Positions 12,531 to 24,974 are shown, counted from the stretch's first letter. The stretch is DNA of 64,000 bases from Anniella stebbinsi (GCA_029215795.1 JARDYH010000001.1:116958533-117022532), one strand, 5' to 3'. Translations and numbers: made by a program. Notes: a model not told the origin generated them from the letters alone.

Positions 12531-13279
12531 GTTAATTAAACAATATCTGATAGATCAATTTCATATGTAGCACATATTATTTAGTACATCAATTAATATT
12601 TACACACTGAACCTTCTCCAGCAAAGGAGCACACATTTTGGGGAAGAATTCACCAAGAAATAGATAAGTCTGGATTTGGGGCTTGGGTTTTGCTTTGGTA
12701 TATTTTAGAATCCTGCAGCACATAAAGTCATTATCCCAGTTACAGTATCTAAGGCAGCCAGCTAAGCATATTCATATATCATTTTATGCTTAATTCTTTG
12801 AAGATATGAATGGGAGTGGATTATAGATTGACTTAATGAAAATTTAAAAATAAACCTGATTTAATGGGACATGAAAACACATTGAGGTTAAAGATCTTCA
12901 TTTTCTAAAAATCACTGTATTGTATACAGATGTATCTACTCTAAGCAAAAGAGAAAAATTAGATACTTGTTGCTAAGCAATTTAAAGCACTTGTCCTTTA
13001 AACAGTAAGTGTAATCTGCATTCAATTGGAATAGTTATATGGGAGGTCACAATGCCCTTGACTGCTGCATGTTTATTTTCTTCATTTTAGTTTGTCTTCT
13101 TCAGTAAGAATATTTTAAAAACATTTTAATATGCTTAGGATCTCCTGTCTGTTAGTCCCTTTCATACAATCAACTGCAGAGCTATAGAATTCTTTTGTTA
13201 CCTCTTCCATTATTGATTTAAAACTGTTTTAAGTTTAACAACATCTGAAACATTTATTATTATACACTGAGACTGTACA
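12531..13279. other. Unassigned AT-rich sequence
   Basis: Nothing recognised. Confidence 0.5.
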
Positions 13280-13455
13280 CCAGGGGTGAGCAACAAGCAG
13301 CCCGTGGGCCGCCTGTAAATCCAACCATCCTCAAATTTGCTTCTATGACAATGATGACAATGGCAAAACAAGCCACAGTTTGACACCAAGCTTTGGCTGC
13401 AAACCAGAATGGTGGCCTAAAAAGGCCAAATAAGTGCAGCCCGGGGGTATTCCAG
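13280..13455. mobile_element. Decayed MITE with GGGGTGAGCAA end
   Basis: ACCAGGGGTGAGCAACAAGC at the left and GCAGCCCGGGGG at the right resemble the ends of a common palindromic element; CAGCCCGTGGGCCGCC is an inverted motif. Low-confidence boundaries. Confidence 0.4.
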
Positions 13456-13599
13456 GTATTTATTCAAATTCCATGTCTACCTCCCTACTTGAAAGGATGA
13501 GAGGATATGCCCTAAATTGTTTTCTGGCAAGATTAACTAGCAATATAGCACTATTATTATGGTATAATAACACCTAGGTAATCTTCCAGTACACAGCTG

Positions 13600-13787
13600 A
13601 ACATATGAAGCTGCCTTATACCAAGTCAAACCACTGGTTCATCTAGTCCCTTCTAAATGGAGTGGGTCTCCTGGAATTCATACAGAGATTATTCCTAGCC
13701 CTGATTCTTTTAAAACCAGAGATTCCTGCAACTGAATTTGGGACCATCTGCATGAAAAGTGTGTGTTTTTCCACTGAGCCCTCTGCC
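13600..13787 (-). mobile_element. tRNA-derived SINE remnant
   Basis: Read on the minus strand it starts with GGGCTCAGTGGAAAAAC, like a pol III A box, continues through CATGCAGATGGTCCCAAATT, a decayed B-box region, and ends with GGTATAAGGCAGCTTCATAT. This order fits a tRNA-derived SINE with a LINE-like tail. Part of the same tail lies at 63831-63893 on the plus strand. Promoter boxes are degraded, so it is inactive. Confidence 0.6.
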
Positions 13788-13869
13788 AGTTAAACACAGT
13801 CAATCAGTCAAACAGACCAATTCTAAACTTCAAGTCAATTGTACATGTTCTATTTTGCTGCAACTTTTA

Positions 13870-14176
13870 TAATGAGATCAGATATGCTTTACTGCGACCA
13901 ATTACACAGGGTCTCACCGGTCGCTCTATGGAGTCTATGACGATTAGTCTCCTTCAGGGCAACAACAAGTATGTCACTTTACAAGTATCAAAATTTCTTC
14001 ACCTTGCTATCCGTTGTAGAGACCAAATGGCCATCTGACTGTAATCCCTCCCAACAAGATTTGGACACTGATATGTATACTGTATACTGATTAATCAGCA
14101 TGCTGATTGTTTGTTTTTCTCTTACCTTGGAAAATGGTCTGTTGACTGTTAATAAAGAGTGATTAAAAAAAAAAAA
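13870..14176 (+). mobile_element. LINE 3' end with poly(A) tail
   Basis: Ends with AATAAA at 14151-14156 and a 12-A tail at 14165-14176, so it is a reverse-transcribed 3' end. Decayed frames upstream resemble the last residues of a LINE ORF2 (compare the fragment at 40100-40900). Clade not certain. Confidence 0.55.
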
Positions 14177-14221
14177 GTCCCACTAAGTTCAGTGGGATTT
14201 GTCTCCCAATAAGATTGCAAG

Positions 14222-14405
14222 GCTGGGTTCAGACATAACATGACACCATGGCTCAATCATGGTTTGTTTTAATGCGTGAAACCAAACTTGCCCAGAAACT
14301 ATAGTTTGCCTGTGGCCAACAAACCAGGATCTGAAAACACAGTTTGAAGCAAGTTTCCAAAACACAGTTTCCGCTAAATGTGGTTTGCTGTTATGTCTGA
14401 ATCAC
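14222..14405. mobile_element. MITE with GTTCAGACATAACA ends
   Basis: Inverted ends GGTTCAGACATAACATG and TGTTATGTCTGAATC, with GGTTTG and CAAACC motifs repeated inside in both orientations. About 184 bp, non-coding. Confidence 0.65.
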
Positions 14406-16739
14406 AGACCATTTAAAAACCAAAGTTAGGGTCATTGTTCCACCTCAAGAGGCTGTTGTATCATAGACATGGGAGGGAACTCATGAACATTTCAAGCTGA
14501 GTCCTGAGGAGATGACAAGCTAAAGCAGAAAAGCATCTCAAAACCATGGTTTACCTGACTGTTGTACATCTGGAAGATTAATCTATGGTGTTGGTTTTAT
14601 GGTTTTATGTTACATTTGAACTTTTCCATGTATGCTTAACCGTGCTCTAAGTTTCGGGTCTAGATAAGCTAATCCCCCCCATTCTTGTAGTTTGAAAGGT
14701 TTTGGGGGAGAGCAATCCTATGGTCCTGGGAGAGTGTCCAAGGGACTATAGGATTCTTTTACAACACTGCTATGACCTTGAAAGGGGACTCCAGAATCCG
14801 AGCCTTCTGCCCCATTTCCTCACAGTTGCTACAGTTGCCTTCTGAAGTCTGCGGGGGGAGGGTCTGGTGGGCGGGGAGGGGAGAAGAGAGACCAGCTTAT
14901 AAAAACTGCCTCCCCAGCACCACCAGTGCATCTCCTTTAGGCAGGCTGAAAGGCCCATCTAGAAGAAAAACGAAAGAGCAGGAGCATGGGGAGTCAAAAA
15001 TTGCCTCCATCTCTTCTCCCACCCTGCCCGGAGCAGCTTCATAGGACATTAAATAACATGGAGGACTCCCAAGTATGGGAGCTTCTGTCTAACAATTAGT
15101 GCATAACAATAATACTTTTTTATTTATGATTAGGATTTATTTATATAGCACCATCAATTTTAGCTAGTGCCCATCCCAAAGCTTACAAACAAAAATACAT
15201 CAATGCAGTCCTCCCTCAAACTTCTTGCTAATAAGGAAACATAGTCCCACAGAAAGGACTGTAGACAATCCCATTTACTGTAATAAGCTTTGGCGTCAAC
15301 ACCAATACAGAAGGTTTACTGGAGGAGTTCAGTTGGTGCTATTGGATTATTACCGTGAACTAATCAGGGCTGAGAATAGTAATAAGCTCATCAAAATTGT
15401 ATCTCATTAGTAGTGCTACTGGCTTGAGAGTGGTTTGCTTAACCACTTTTCTTTAATGACCATCTTGAATTTTATGCTGTCATTGCAATCTGAAGGAAAC
15501 TAACAAATACACTTAAAGCTACCCAGAAAGCTATAAGAGATTGTAAAGACATTATAAATCATGGGCAAACATGACATTAAATATAGTTCGAAATCTAGGG
15601 TGTGATGGAAACAGAATGTGGGCACAGATAAAACTGGAATCAGTGTCCTTCAGTGACTATTTCTGATTAAAGTCAATACTAAGGCATTGATTTTAATGGG
15701 GGTTAGATGGCACCAAGGAATCATGGTGCCCACTCTCCATGGAATACACTTTTTCTTTCAATTTTAGAAAACAAAAATAGCTTCCCTAATGATAATTTCT
15801 GAGATCTACTTTGGAGAATCAAAATAACAGTAAAAGGACTAATGAAAAAATATAAAAGAAATATTAGAGGCAGCAATGTCATTACTAAACTGTGAAAACG
15901 TCTGTGAATTTGATGATAGAAATGTTAAACATTCAGCTATGAATTTTTCTCCTTGATCCCACAGTCTTTGTCTTTCCTTCTGCTTTTGCTTCCACCTTCA
16001 GGAACACCCTTTATCTCCCTCCTCCACCTGATGATTTTGGACAAAAGAAACCTGACCTACATGTAACTCCACATCCAAACCAAAGCTTTAAGACCCAAAC
16101 TTTAAAAAAGAAAAAGAAGAAAAGCGTGTGTTGGGGGATGGGGACAAACCAACTTCATTTAATACTTAACAAATATTTATGGTGCATGGTTGTTAAGTTG
16201 CCAAGTGGGCTTTAATATAGTAGGTAGTGACAATCCTGCAAATTACAATTTTTCACTAGACAGGGTGATTTTGCAAAAGGGTTTCTTTTCTTTTCTTTCC
16301 TCGTTTTAAGGAAAGATACAAAATGCAAGGAGCCACCTTGTGGATAATTTGGCGATCTGACCCCCGTAGTCTTTCATTATAATTATTACATCAAGTACGA
16401 TCTGGAAGCATCATACTAATAATAACAAAATAACAAAACAACCATCTCCCGAACAACCAGATATGAAATAGTGAAACAGGCACAAAATAAATCTTTGCAT
16501 ATTCCACCCCGTCACTGCCCTGCAGCTGCTAACAGCTTCTAGGCCTGGTGGGGCATCAGAAGCTCAGCTCCCCTATAGCCCCATAACTCCCTGCGCCATA
16601 AGTGCTCTTGGACGGTATTAGGGGTGTCACCTACCTGCTTCGCCCCCTCCTCCCGAGAAGCTGTAGCTTTCCAATGAGGGAAGGGTGGGTACTTATTTCC
16701 TCTCACTGCTGGTTTCCTTTCTCTCACTAGCAGATTAGC
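14406..16739. other. Unassigned sequence
   Basis: No exon recognised. 15117-15200 resembles a LINE/SINE 3' end read backwards (TTTATTTATATAGCACCATC). The rest holds only chance open frames. Confidence 0.45.
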
Positions 16740-17390
16740 TAGCGCGGCAGAGCATGGGAGCTTTCAGCTAAAATCCGGGGTCCATTTACTTGGGAGTAAG
16801 CCTACTGAAGGCACTGTGATTTACTTCCGAGTAAACAGTCGCTCCCTCCCCCCTTTTTTAAACTCTAGTAGGCGGCTGCTAACGCAGTCCTCCCAGCGAG
16901 ACTCCTACTCACTCGCCGCGCTTCCTCCTCCTCCTCCCCCCGTTTTGATGCGTTGCCGCACCGCTGAGCATTCGCAGCACAAGCAGCCAGGCACCCAAAG
17001 GAGGAAGGAGGACCAGAACGGAGCTGTTTGCAGAAGGCCCAAAGCAGGTCGGGACTTGCTTCCCTTCAGCATCCTGGTTAAGCCCCCATCACCACCCCAT
17101 GTGCCCTCCTCACTTGGGCAGTTGGAAGGAAAGGCCGAGGCAGCTTGTTCACCTGCTGTAGCGACAGCACCACGGGAGCCTCGCACGCTCTCCCTGGGGA
17201 TGGCCGGGGGCCAAAATAATTCACGCTCCACTGGCTTTTTCGTAAAAGCTCTGCGTTGTGGCTGAGTTTATTCAGAAAGGGCCTGGCTTCTGTACGGTTG
17301 GTGATAAACGCCCTCATAAGGCTACCAAGCAAAAATAGAAACTGAAGAGGACCAGTTACTTGTATGAACGCGCACGCGAATGATGTTGCA
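16740..17390. promoter_or_regulatory. Orphan CpG-rich patch (possible promoter)
   Basis: CpG dinucleotides are far denser than in the flanks: about eleven in the 110 bp around 16870-16980, and clusters such as CTCGCCGCGC and AACGCGCACGCGAA. GC content rises locally without repeat ends that would explain it. A 149-codon plus-strand frame spans it but resembles nothing. On the minus strand a strong splice donor CAG|GTAGGT lies at 16634. It may be the promoter or first exon of an unknown transcript. Confidence 0.4.
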
Positions 17391-18430
17391 CATACACCAT
17401 GCCCAATACTTTTTAGAAATGGTTACTCAAAATCCACAGAATTCCTGCTGTTCATTTATTTCTTGAGTCTGTAATAACTGAGATTATTTGCATATATAAA
17501 ATCTATATATCCTATCTTCAAAATTACCGTGTGAATTCAAGGCACATCATTTTGTGATTGGTCCATATGATTCCTTCCAGTCCTTCATTAATTGAGATGG
17601 GTTTTTCTTTTTCTTGCCTTCAGAAGATTAAGAGATTTGGATTAACTGCTCCCCACTTTTTTAAAAAATATATATATATTTATTGAATTTCACAATAACA
17701 GGATGTAACATGCAGTCACATCAAACATGACACAGTGATCAACTACTTCCCAGTTTTGATCAAGCCTTCATCCTATGTACATAACCTTTCTTCACACCAT
17801 TCCAAAATATTAATTTAATGAAATCAGGCAAAATATAGTTTATTTTTAGCTGAGCACATACAGTTTTGACTTGCTCTACTATATCAGTAATGATGCAGTA
17901 AACTACAAATAAACATAGAAAATACTATTTGAAATCAAGGGCAGCCAAGTTATTTTGATATTTGAGATGGCAAATCTAAATGGTATTCTCACACTTAACA
18001 ATAGGCGCAGTCCACAAGGCAATTTTCCTTTGACAACCTAGTTGAATTGAATGGGAACTCCGCAGAAACAGTACATGGTGGATGTTAACCTTGAGTTGGG
18101 TTTGTCTATCTCCCACTCTGCCACCCTTAATGACACCCAACACTGCTTTTGTAATAGGACTGCTCCTGCCCATGTCCATTCTTTCTTGTTCCCTGCATTT
18201 TTCTTCAGCCAATGTAATATGTTGAAATCTTGAATCACTGGAGTTGGTAATGGGAGAAATCATGGACCTTCCGCTACCTGGTCACATCAAGGAGTGGTTG
18301 TGGTGTAGAAGGAACTGGGCATTGTTTGAAAGAGAACAGTATGTGTATGGTATAAATCATTATCTCTATTTCTGAAGATGAATGCTACTCCTTATGTAGC
18401 CAAAACAGCACCATCCACACAGGCGTTGTG
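17391..18430. other. Unassigned AT-rich sequence
   Basis: Contains a short (TA)n near 17668-17680. No gene recognised. Confidence 0.5.
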
Positions 18431-18750
18431 TAGGCTGACCAGATAAAATCCAGGTCAGGGCTCATGTAACTTTAACAGTTGTAGAGAAAAGGGAATTTCA
18501 GCCGGTGTCATTTGTATGCAATTCGTTTCTGGTGAAATTCCCTCTTCATCACAACTGTTAAAGTTGTAGGGGCCCTGCCTTCTTTTGTATATGGCCACTC
18601 TAGTATAGTGCATGCACCTTTAACTGTTGTGATGAAGAGGGAATTTCACCAGGAACTAATTGCATACAAATGACCCTGGCTGAAACTCCCTTTTCTCTAC
18701 CACTGTTAAAGTTACATGAGCCCTGACCTGGATTTTATCTGGTCAGCCTA
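18431..18750. mobile_element. Inverted pair of MITEs forming a 320-bp palindrome, family D
   Basis: Arms 18431-18565 and 18616-18750 are reverse complements at roughly 90 percent or better, separated by about 50 bp. Each arm is most of a family D element (compare 27699-27872), with internal CTCTTCATCACAACTGTTAA. The ends TAGGCTGACCAGATAAAATC and its complement are flanked by TA on both sides, compatible with a Tc1/mariner-type insertion. Confidence 0.85.
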
Positions 18751-19282
18751 ACAATGGCATTGTGAAACGCAAAGTTTACACTTATAGATTAAAAAAAAAG
18801 TCTTAAGGGGGTGAGAAACCCCAAACCTTACCAATGAGGACTGAGTAACTGTTGGAGGGGTGGAGGAAACACCATTTTGTTGCAGGCTCCACTTGTAAAA
18901 ATTTTAAGGGCCTTAAAAATATGGCCTCCCTTATGGGTCCCCCACCAAGTTGCAGCACTTCTGTTTCCACTCTCAAATGAAATAATGGGAGATAGCATAG
19001 TCCTAGTTAAAGTCTGTATGATTTCTCTCTGCTTTGAGCTTTTAAACCTAAGCTTTTGTCTCAGATTTGTACGTTAGCTTTTATGTGATTACATTTTCAG
19101 CTAAGGTGCTCCAATTACTTCATTGGCAGATATAAAGACGTTGATAAATCTCAAGTTTCCTCAGTTGCCCAATAGAGCAGGTAGGAGAACTGCCTCATTA
19201 CTCATTATTTGTTGACAAGTTTTATTAAACTTTAAGGGGAGAAAATGGAGACTACCCCTTTTAAAATGATTTATTTAATTGA
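18751..19282. other. Unassigned sequence
   Basis: Nothing recognised. Confidence 0.5.
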
Positions 19283-19637
19283 GGCTGCCTCTACAAGAGG
19301 CATTTAAAGCTCTTTCAAGGCGCATTAAAAAAATTACCTCTACAAGAACGGAGCGCAAATCGGGCGTAGAGGCGCGTTTTCTCTCCGATTATGCGCATTA
19401 TCGAATGCGCATTAAATAGCGAGTTTTATTTTGCTCATGCCGTTAAAGCGCATTTTGACTATGTGAACAAGCAATTCTCCCCATTAACTACTTGTAAAGC
19501 GCATTTGAAACAACTGGTAAGGTCACCTGTTGAGTGTTCAATTATCTCCTGCATACAAGCATTTACGATAAAGAGCTTCAGCGATTATGCGCATAATCGG
19601 CTAACCAGGCGTCAAACGGAATCCATCTAGAGGGGGG
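19283..19637. mobile_element. Unusual element rich in GCGCATT motifs
   Basis: A 350-bp island with six GCGCAT motifs (19320, 19393, 19407, 19448, 19500, 19590) in an otherwise CpG-poor neighbourhood. CGATTATGCGCATAATCG at 19582-19599 is a perfect 18-bp palindrome, and a one-mismatch copy lies at 19386-19403. The left part has CCTCTACAAGAGG, and CTCTA motifs recur near the right end. Probably a non-autonomous DNA transposon whose motif array would bind its transposase; the family is unknown to me. Confidence 0.55.
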
Positions 19638-20169
19638 TCTGATTCTCACTTTCTCATTTCTCAGATAACAAAATAGACTAATAATAAATAAAATTGCCAT
19701 TTCTGGCCAGCAATATCTAAACTTATACGTAGAGGATATTTGCTCAGGCTAAATTGTAAGTTGTGTCTTTTGCTTCTTTTGTTTGCTCTTTTGCAAGTAA
19801 AAGATGCAAGGAGGAAGATAAGGCTATCAATAGATACTTGTCATGATGGCTATATAATGCCTCCAGTATCAGAGGCTGCTTCTGAATAATAGTTTCTGGG
19901 GAACATGAGTGGGAGGATGCTGTTGTGCTCATGTCCTGCTTGCTGGTTTCCAAAAACGATGCTGGATAGACTATCAGTCTGATCCAGTATGTTCTTAAGC
20001 TTTTGAAACATGAGATGTATGATTTGCCACTTGAAAGTGTAGATGACATTAGATAAGTATGTTAAATCACAGAGCATGCCTACTTTTTCAGGTAAGGATA
20101 GGGAATAACCACCTTTACCCATATCTGTCTGCCTGCACTGATATGATATGCACTTCTCATTTGCCCACC
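19638..20169. other. Unassigned sequence
   Basis: No gene recognised. CAGTCTGATCCAGTATGTTC near 19975 resembles a SINE tail. Confidence 0.4.
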
Positions 20170-20665
20170 TTTGAGAACAGTTAGGTGGGCAAATACATGA
20201 GAGTGTGTTTTCTGGAGTAGCCCAACACCTCTGGAATGAGTTGCCATCAGTGGTCCCATAAGCCCCATCATTGCAAGTTTTTAGGAAGGTCCTGAAAACA
20301 TTTTCCTTTAGTTTCCTTTGGCCACCCCCTGGTTATATTTTATCTGACTATAGCAGCAATTATGTGTTGTAGATTTTGTGTTATGCTGGTGTTTGCTGTT
20401 TTTTAAAATGTTTGCTGTTTTTATTAAGAACATAAGAAAAGCCATGCTGGATCAGACCAGGGGTCCATTCTGTCCAGCACTCTGTTCACACAGAGGCCAA
20501 CCAGCTGTCAACAGCAACCTATAAGCAGGACATGGATGCAACAGCAGCCTACTGCCCATGTTCCCTAGCAACTGGTGTATATAGGCTTACTGCATTGGTT
20601 TTTATTATGTACATTTTACTATTGTACACTGCATTGGGAGGGCCAACAAATATTAAGCAAATAAA
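20170..20665 (+). mobile_element. L2 LINE 3' end, interrupted
   Basis: Plus-strand decayed reading ESVFSGVAQHLWNELPSVVP followed by FRKVLKTFSF matches the C terminus of L2 ORF2 and continues into the 3' end, which finishes with AAGCAAATAAAAC. A younger element at 20427-20597 splits it. Confidence 0.7.
20427..20597. mobile_element. Repeat inserted in the L2 with 10-bp TSD
   Basis: Begins AGAACATAAGAAAAGCCATG and contains GCTGGATCAGACCAGGGGTC. It is flanked by GTTTTTATTA at 20417-20426 and again at 20598-20607. A duplication of this length fits LINE-driven insertion. A longer, older relative occupies 24975-27060. I recognise the motif as a common reptile/bird dispersed repeat, but the LINE clade is uncertain. 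Confidence 0.7.
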
Positions 20666-23600
20666 ACCCTGGGTGTGTGAAAACTAAATTATTCTTGTGG
20701 ATTGAAATTGAGTGGAAGGTGAGGACAGAAATGAATTGACTATATTAAAAACTGAATCTATAAACAAATTCAGTTGTGAATTTTGCACACAAACATTCAA
20801 AATATTTTTGTAGTTGTCATGCCATAACATTCTAATATTACAAAATTTACAGAGTCAGTAAAATCATACCTTTATCAAGATCGCCCAATAATCACTGTGT
20901 AGTATGTGAGCATCTGAGGTGTATAAAACCCTTCTTCCTCAGGCTGCTGATTAGGATCAATGTCCTAATAAACATATTATTTTTCTGACCCAAAGCATTT
21001 TGTTCATGACCAAAATAACCAGAATTTAATCTTGCCACAAAATTCAAATACTGCCATTTCAGACTTCTTAACAAGGATTTCTAATCTCAAAAAACTCAGG
21101 CTTCATATTTGTGACACAGCTGATACCCTGGGTTGCTTAATTTAGAAATGTGGAGAAGTTGTCAAATTTTAGTTTCCTACACTATTCATTTCAGGTTTTT
21201 CAGCACATCTGTAAATAACGTGCAGTCAATGATATCACCATGTTCAAGCCTATTGTTATTATACTACAGCTGCTGCCTACTGCTGAGAACATATTACCTT
21301 CATTTCTCTGAAAACTACGGTAATATATTTTGTTAATCAGTTGCTCAGTGTGAAGTGAATGAATAACACCCATTCTTGCAGAAAGAAGCTTCAGCTGTAA
21401 CATTATTTTTCTTAAGTTCCCACTACTGAATACTATTTCTTCAACTAAAGTTGCCAAGAAGGTATGGCAAAATAGTATTATATAATTAATAGAAGTAAAG
21501 CATTGACACTTTCTATTACAGTCACCTTGTTGAGATTTAATTATAAGGCTCTATGAAATCCTTTATTTTTATGTACAGGAATGAATTTTAATTAAAATTT
21601 GTGCGGTAGTTTAACCTGAGTTACTTTAGCATAATTACTTGGTAATTTGATAAATATATGCAATTATAGCATTCTTCTAATGTTGGGATTCATAAATTGT
21701 TTGAATGTACTTTGTTAGTTTCTTTTGCACTGCTTAAAATTGTTGCTAAGATCAAAAGCAGAGTGGTCTGGGCAGGAATATGTTAGAATAGCTTTCTTAG
21801 CCACAAGACTTTGTTGTTTTTATCATAAAGCCTGGCACTGATTTACCTGCTGAACTAGAAAATCCAATCTTATCCTATATCCTAACATGCTTGCCCATAA
21901 AACTTAATAAACATTCTTTCCGAGAAACTATCCATGGACATAATCCAGCCAAAGTTAGGCATTCTTATTGCTCCTTGATCTCACTGAGATTTAAATATGT
22001 GCATAACTTTCTTGCAATCCAAAAAATTCAAAAATGCGTAATTTCAGCTGGATTGTATCCATCTTTCAAAATAACATGTATTACAATAATACAAGAGCAG
22101 TAGCATGCTAAAATTTCATCCAGCTGGAGGAAGTTCCCTCCAGATTTGCATTATCTGTTCAGAATCCTAACCTCTTTCAGTTAAGTATATATAGGTTCAG
22201 GCTGATGGCCTCTATAGTATTGCATCATTGACCAGATTTGGAGACATTCTGGTCATTACAGAAAGCACTGTAAAAATAGAAGTTACAGATCACGTTCACA
22301 CTGTTCAGATGTTTTCTGAATGCATGGAGTTCAGGGGTGGAGTGACTGGGCACAGTTCTCCCCTTACTGCCACATTCAATGTAGTCTCAATAGAACTTTT
22401 TTTGTTTATGCTGCAGTATGAGCATATACATATTTTCCTATCCTGAAGACACCTTAGTAACAGAGTGGGACAGATAGCAAAGTAATGTAATACAAGCTTT
22501 TCCAAGCTTTTGTAATAGCATATAGTTATATTAAGGACTCATTTTTAAAAATAATTTCATAATTTTTGCTTTGTAAACTTCTGAATAGTGTTTGTTCTTT
22601 AAATTATTGTAGGGGGATTGGTTCTGTCATGCATTTAGAAATAATGTGTTCGATACTGAGAACCACTCACAGAAAGGGACTTCCCTGTCTCTTTCTCCCC
22701 ACTGCAGGCTCCTGCACCTGCCTGAAAAGCTATTCCCAAGAGGGAGTCTGTAGGATGGGATAGAGGCTACAAAACAACTAATCCTACTGCACCCCTTCCC
22801 TACTGATGTAGCCATTTGTATGAAATAGCCCTTATGGGAAAACTTACAAGTTAGTATTCTTAATGGAAGGCTTGAGACTAGTGTTCTCAGACACAGCAAA
22901 TTTGAGGTTTTCACCAAAAAAGTTAAAATTTCTAAATAAAAAAAATGGGATATGTATCAGGCACAATGAAGCAGAAGATTCAATCTTCCTCTCTGGCTCA
23001 GTTAGGTTTGTTTGTTTGTTTGTTTTTTAGAATTCCTGCATTGGCTCCTATTATGTTGAATTGATTTTTTTCTCCTGCTAGCTTTAGGAGTAAATTTTAG
23101 AATTTAGGACAAATAAAAGAAACATACCCTGGCTATTTTATTCTTTATGACCATTTTCTACTATTTTATGGTAATCAGACTTCAGTCATGACTAATGTAA
23201 CTCCTTTTGATGATTAAGTCCAAGTATGACCAAGTCTGGATCCACTGTATGGTGTTTATTTTATAATCTGCCTTGAGAGATTTTTGAACCAAATGGTGGT
23301 GTTTCTTCTTTAAGTAATGAATTGGAGACATGATGATCTGTAGCATCTTTATTTTCACATATACAGCCACACTGTTCACATGACACAAGTGCTCACTGTG
23401 GATTATTTACTGTTTGATTGCCTGCCAGACAAACCCTGGGTAGGGCAATAAACCATAGATTAACCACGGGTTAATTAAACCATAGTGTTTTCTGCAAACC
23501 AGGTCATTGTCTCTAAGTACAGACAGAGGGCTTCTATTGGCAATACCCTTAAGTTAAATTTATATAGTAGGAAAAGTTAAAATAAATATATTTCAGGTTA

Positions 23601-24514
23601 ATTATAAATACCTGGTTATTTCAGTTTACACACTGCTACATTTTAAGTTGCTTCTTTCTCATTGAAAATAAAACGTGTTGGTCTATCAACAAGGAAAGCA
23701 GAGCAACCTAGGATCATTATATCATGCAATTGTTTATGTTTATGATAATTTACAAGAAAATGGTAAGTTGCTTATGACATTTACTCATAGCTAATTCAAG
23801 CAATACTGGAAAACATTGTCAAGGAAGCAAAGCAGAGTTGTAGCTGGTAGAAATCAACACCTGTGCAAATGATTTTGTGCAAAATACTGTTTGTTCAAAT
23901 GACAGCATGCCCTGTGTGGGTTAGGGAAGACTAACTCTCTAGCTGGTCAAATAGCAGTTTTGTTTTAACAAAAATCATATTTCCTTAACAGCTGCATGAA
24001 TGGTTTGGTGACAAAGTTGTTATCTCTCCCCTAGAAAAACTTCAAGTCTTAGACAGTTTTATTAAACTCTTTTTAGTATAGGCCAGGTAGGAAGAAAATC
24101 ACCACCACGTCAACAACATTGAGTCATAAATCAAAACAAAGAGTAAAACCCAGAGAGTCTTATCAACAAATGTACCTGTTCACCACATGCTTGTGGTACA
24201 CAGCACTAAAGCCAATAAGCAAGCACTGTTGAAACTGAGAACCTCTCACCCACTTCCAATTTCCCTTGCATTTTTTAAAAAATGATATATTGCTAGTTCA
24301 TGTACTGCTGTGCTATTTTGAAATTGAGATATCCCCCTTTTTTAAAAAAAGAGAAGGGAGAAATATCTGCAAGACTATTGTCTCCACTTGCAACAATTTA
24401 CAATTTCATGAACGTTTTGCTTTATTGTTGTTGATGATGATGATGGTATCTTTGAAGACTATGACACCCTCATCTCCAGATGGAGACACTATCTCTCCTC
24501 TTCCCTAAAACTAT
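20666..24514. other. Unassigned sequence
   Basis: Nearly 4 kb of AT-rich DNA without recognisable exons or clear transposon ends. Confidence 0.5.
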
Positions 24515-24940
24515 GAGCCTATCCTCATTGCCCTTAAAACGACTTACATTCTGTTTAAAAACATGGTTTTTTAAATCGTTTCATTACGTGATGGGACACA
24601 CTGAGCAGTACTTACGTTTCATAGTGACTGCTTCCTCCGTCCTCAAAGTGTTCAATGGTGTATTACAGGGTTAATTCCTTGACTCTTCTTCTTTAGTTTT
24701 TGTTTTGCAGGCTGCTTGACCCGCCCACTTCTGTCTCCAGCAGCCTGCAAAACAAAACCTAAAGAAGAAGACTAAAAGGAATTAACCCTGTAATACACCA
24801 GTGAATACTTTGAGGATGGAGGAAGCATTCACTATGAAATGTAAGTACTGCCCAGTGTGTCCTACCACGTCATGAAACGACTTAAAAAAACACATTTTTA
24901 ACAGAATATAAGTCATTTTAAGAGCAATGTGCATAGGCTC
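24515..24940. mobile_element. 426-bp near-perfect palindromic element
   Basis: The left arm begins GAGCCTATCCTCATTGCCCT and the right arm ends AGAGCAATGTGCATAGGCTC. Arms of about 190 bp pair almost base for base, through CTGTAATACACC/GGTGTATTACAG and CAGCCTGCAAAACAAAA, around a short loop near 24720. TAT flanks both ends. It has no coding capacity. Possibly a foldback or PIF/Harbinger-like MITE; family not assigned. Confidence 0.85.
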
Positions 24941-24974
24941 TATTTGTTACAAATTTGGAACATTTCAAGAGCAA

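Noticed and set aside
13740..13790. A tRNA gene
   Set aside because: The A-box-like motif belongs to a degraded SINE, with no cloverleaf and no intact B box.
16816..17265. 149-codon plus-strand frame as a gene
   Set aside because: It spans the CpG-rich patch, where stops are rare. Low-complexity Pro/Ser/Arg-rich product with no family resemblance and an equally open antisense frame.
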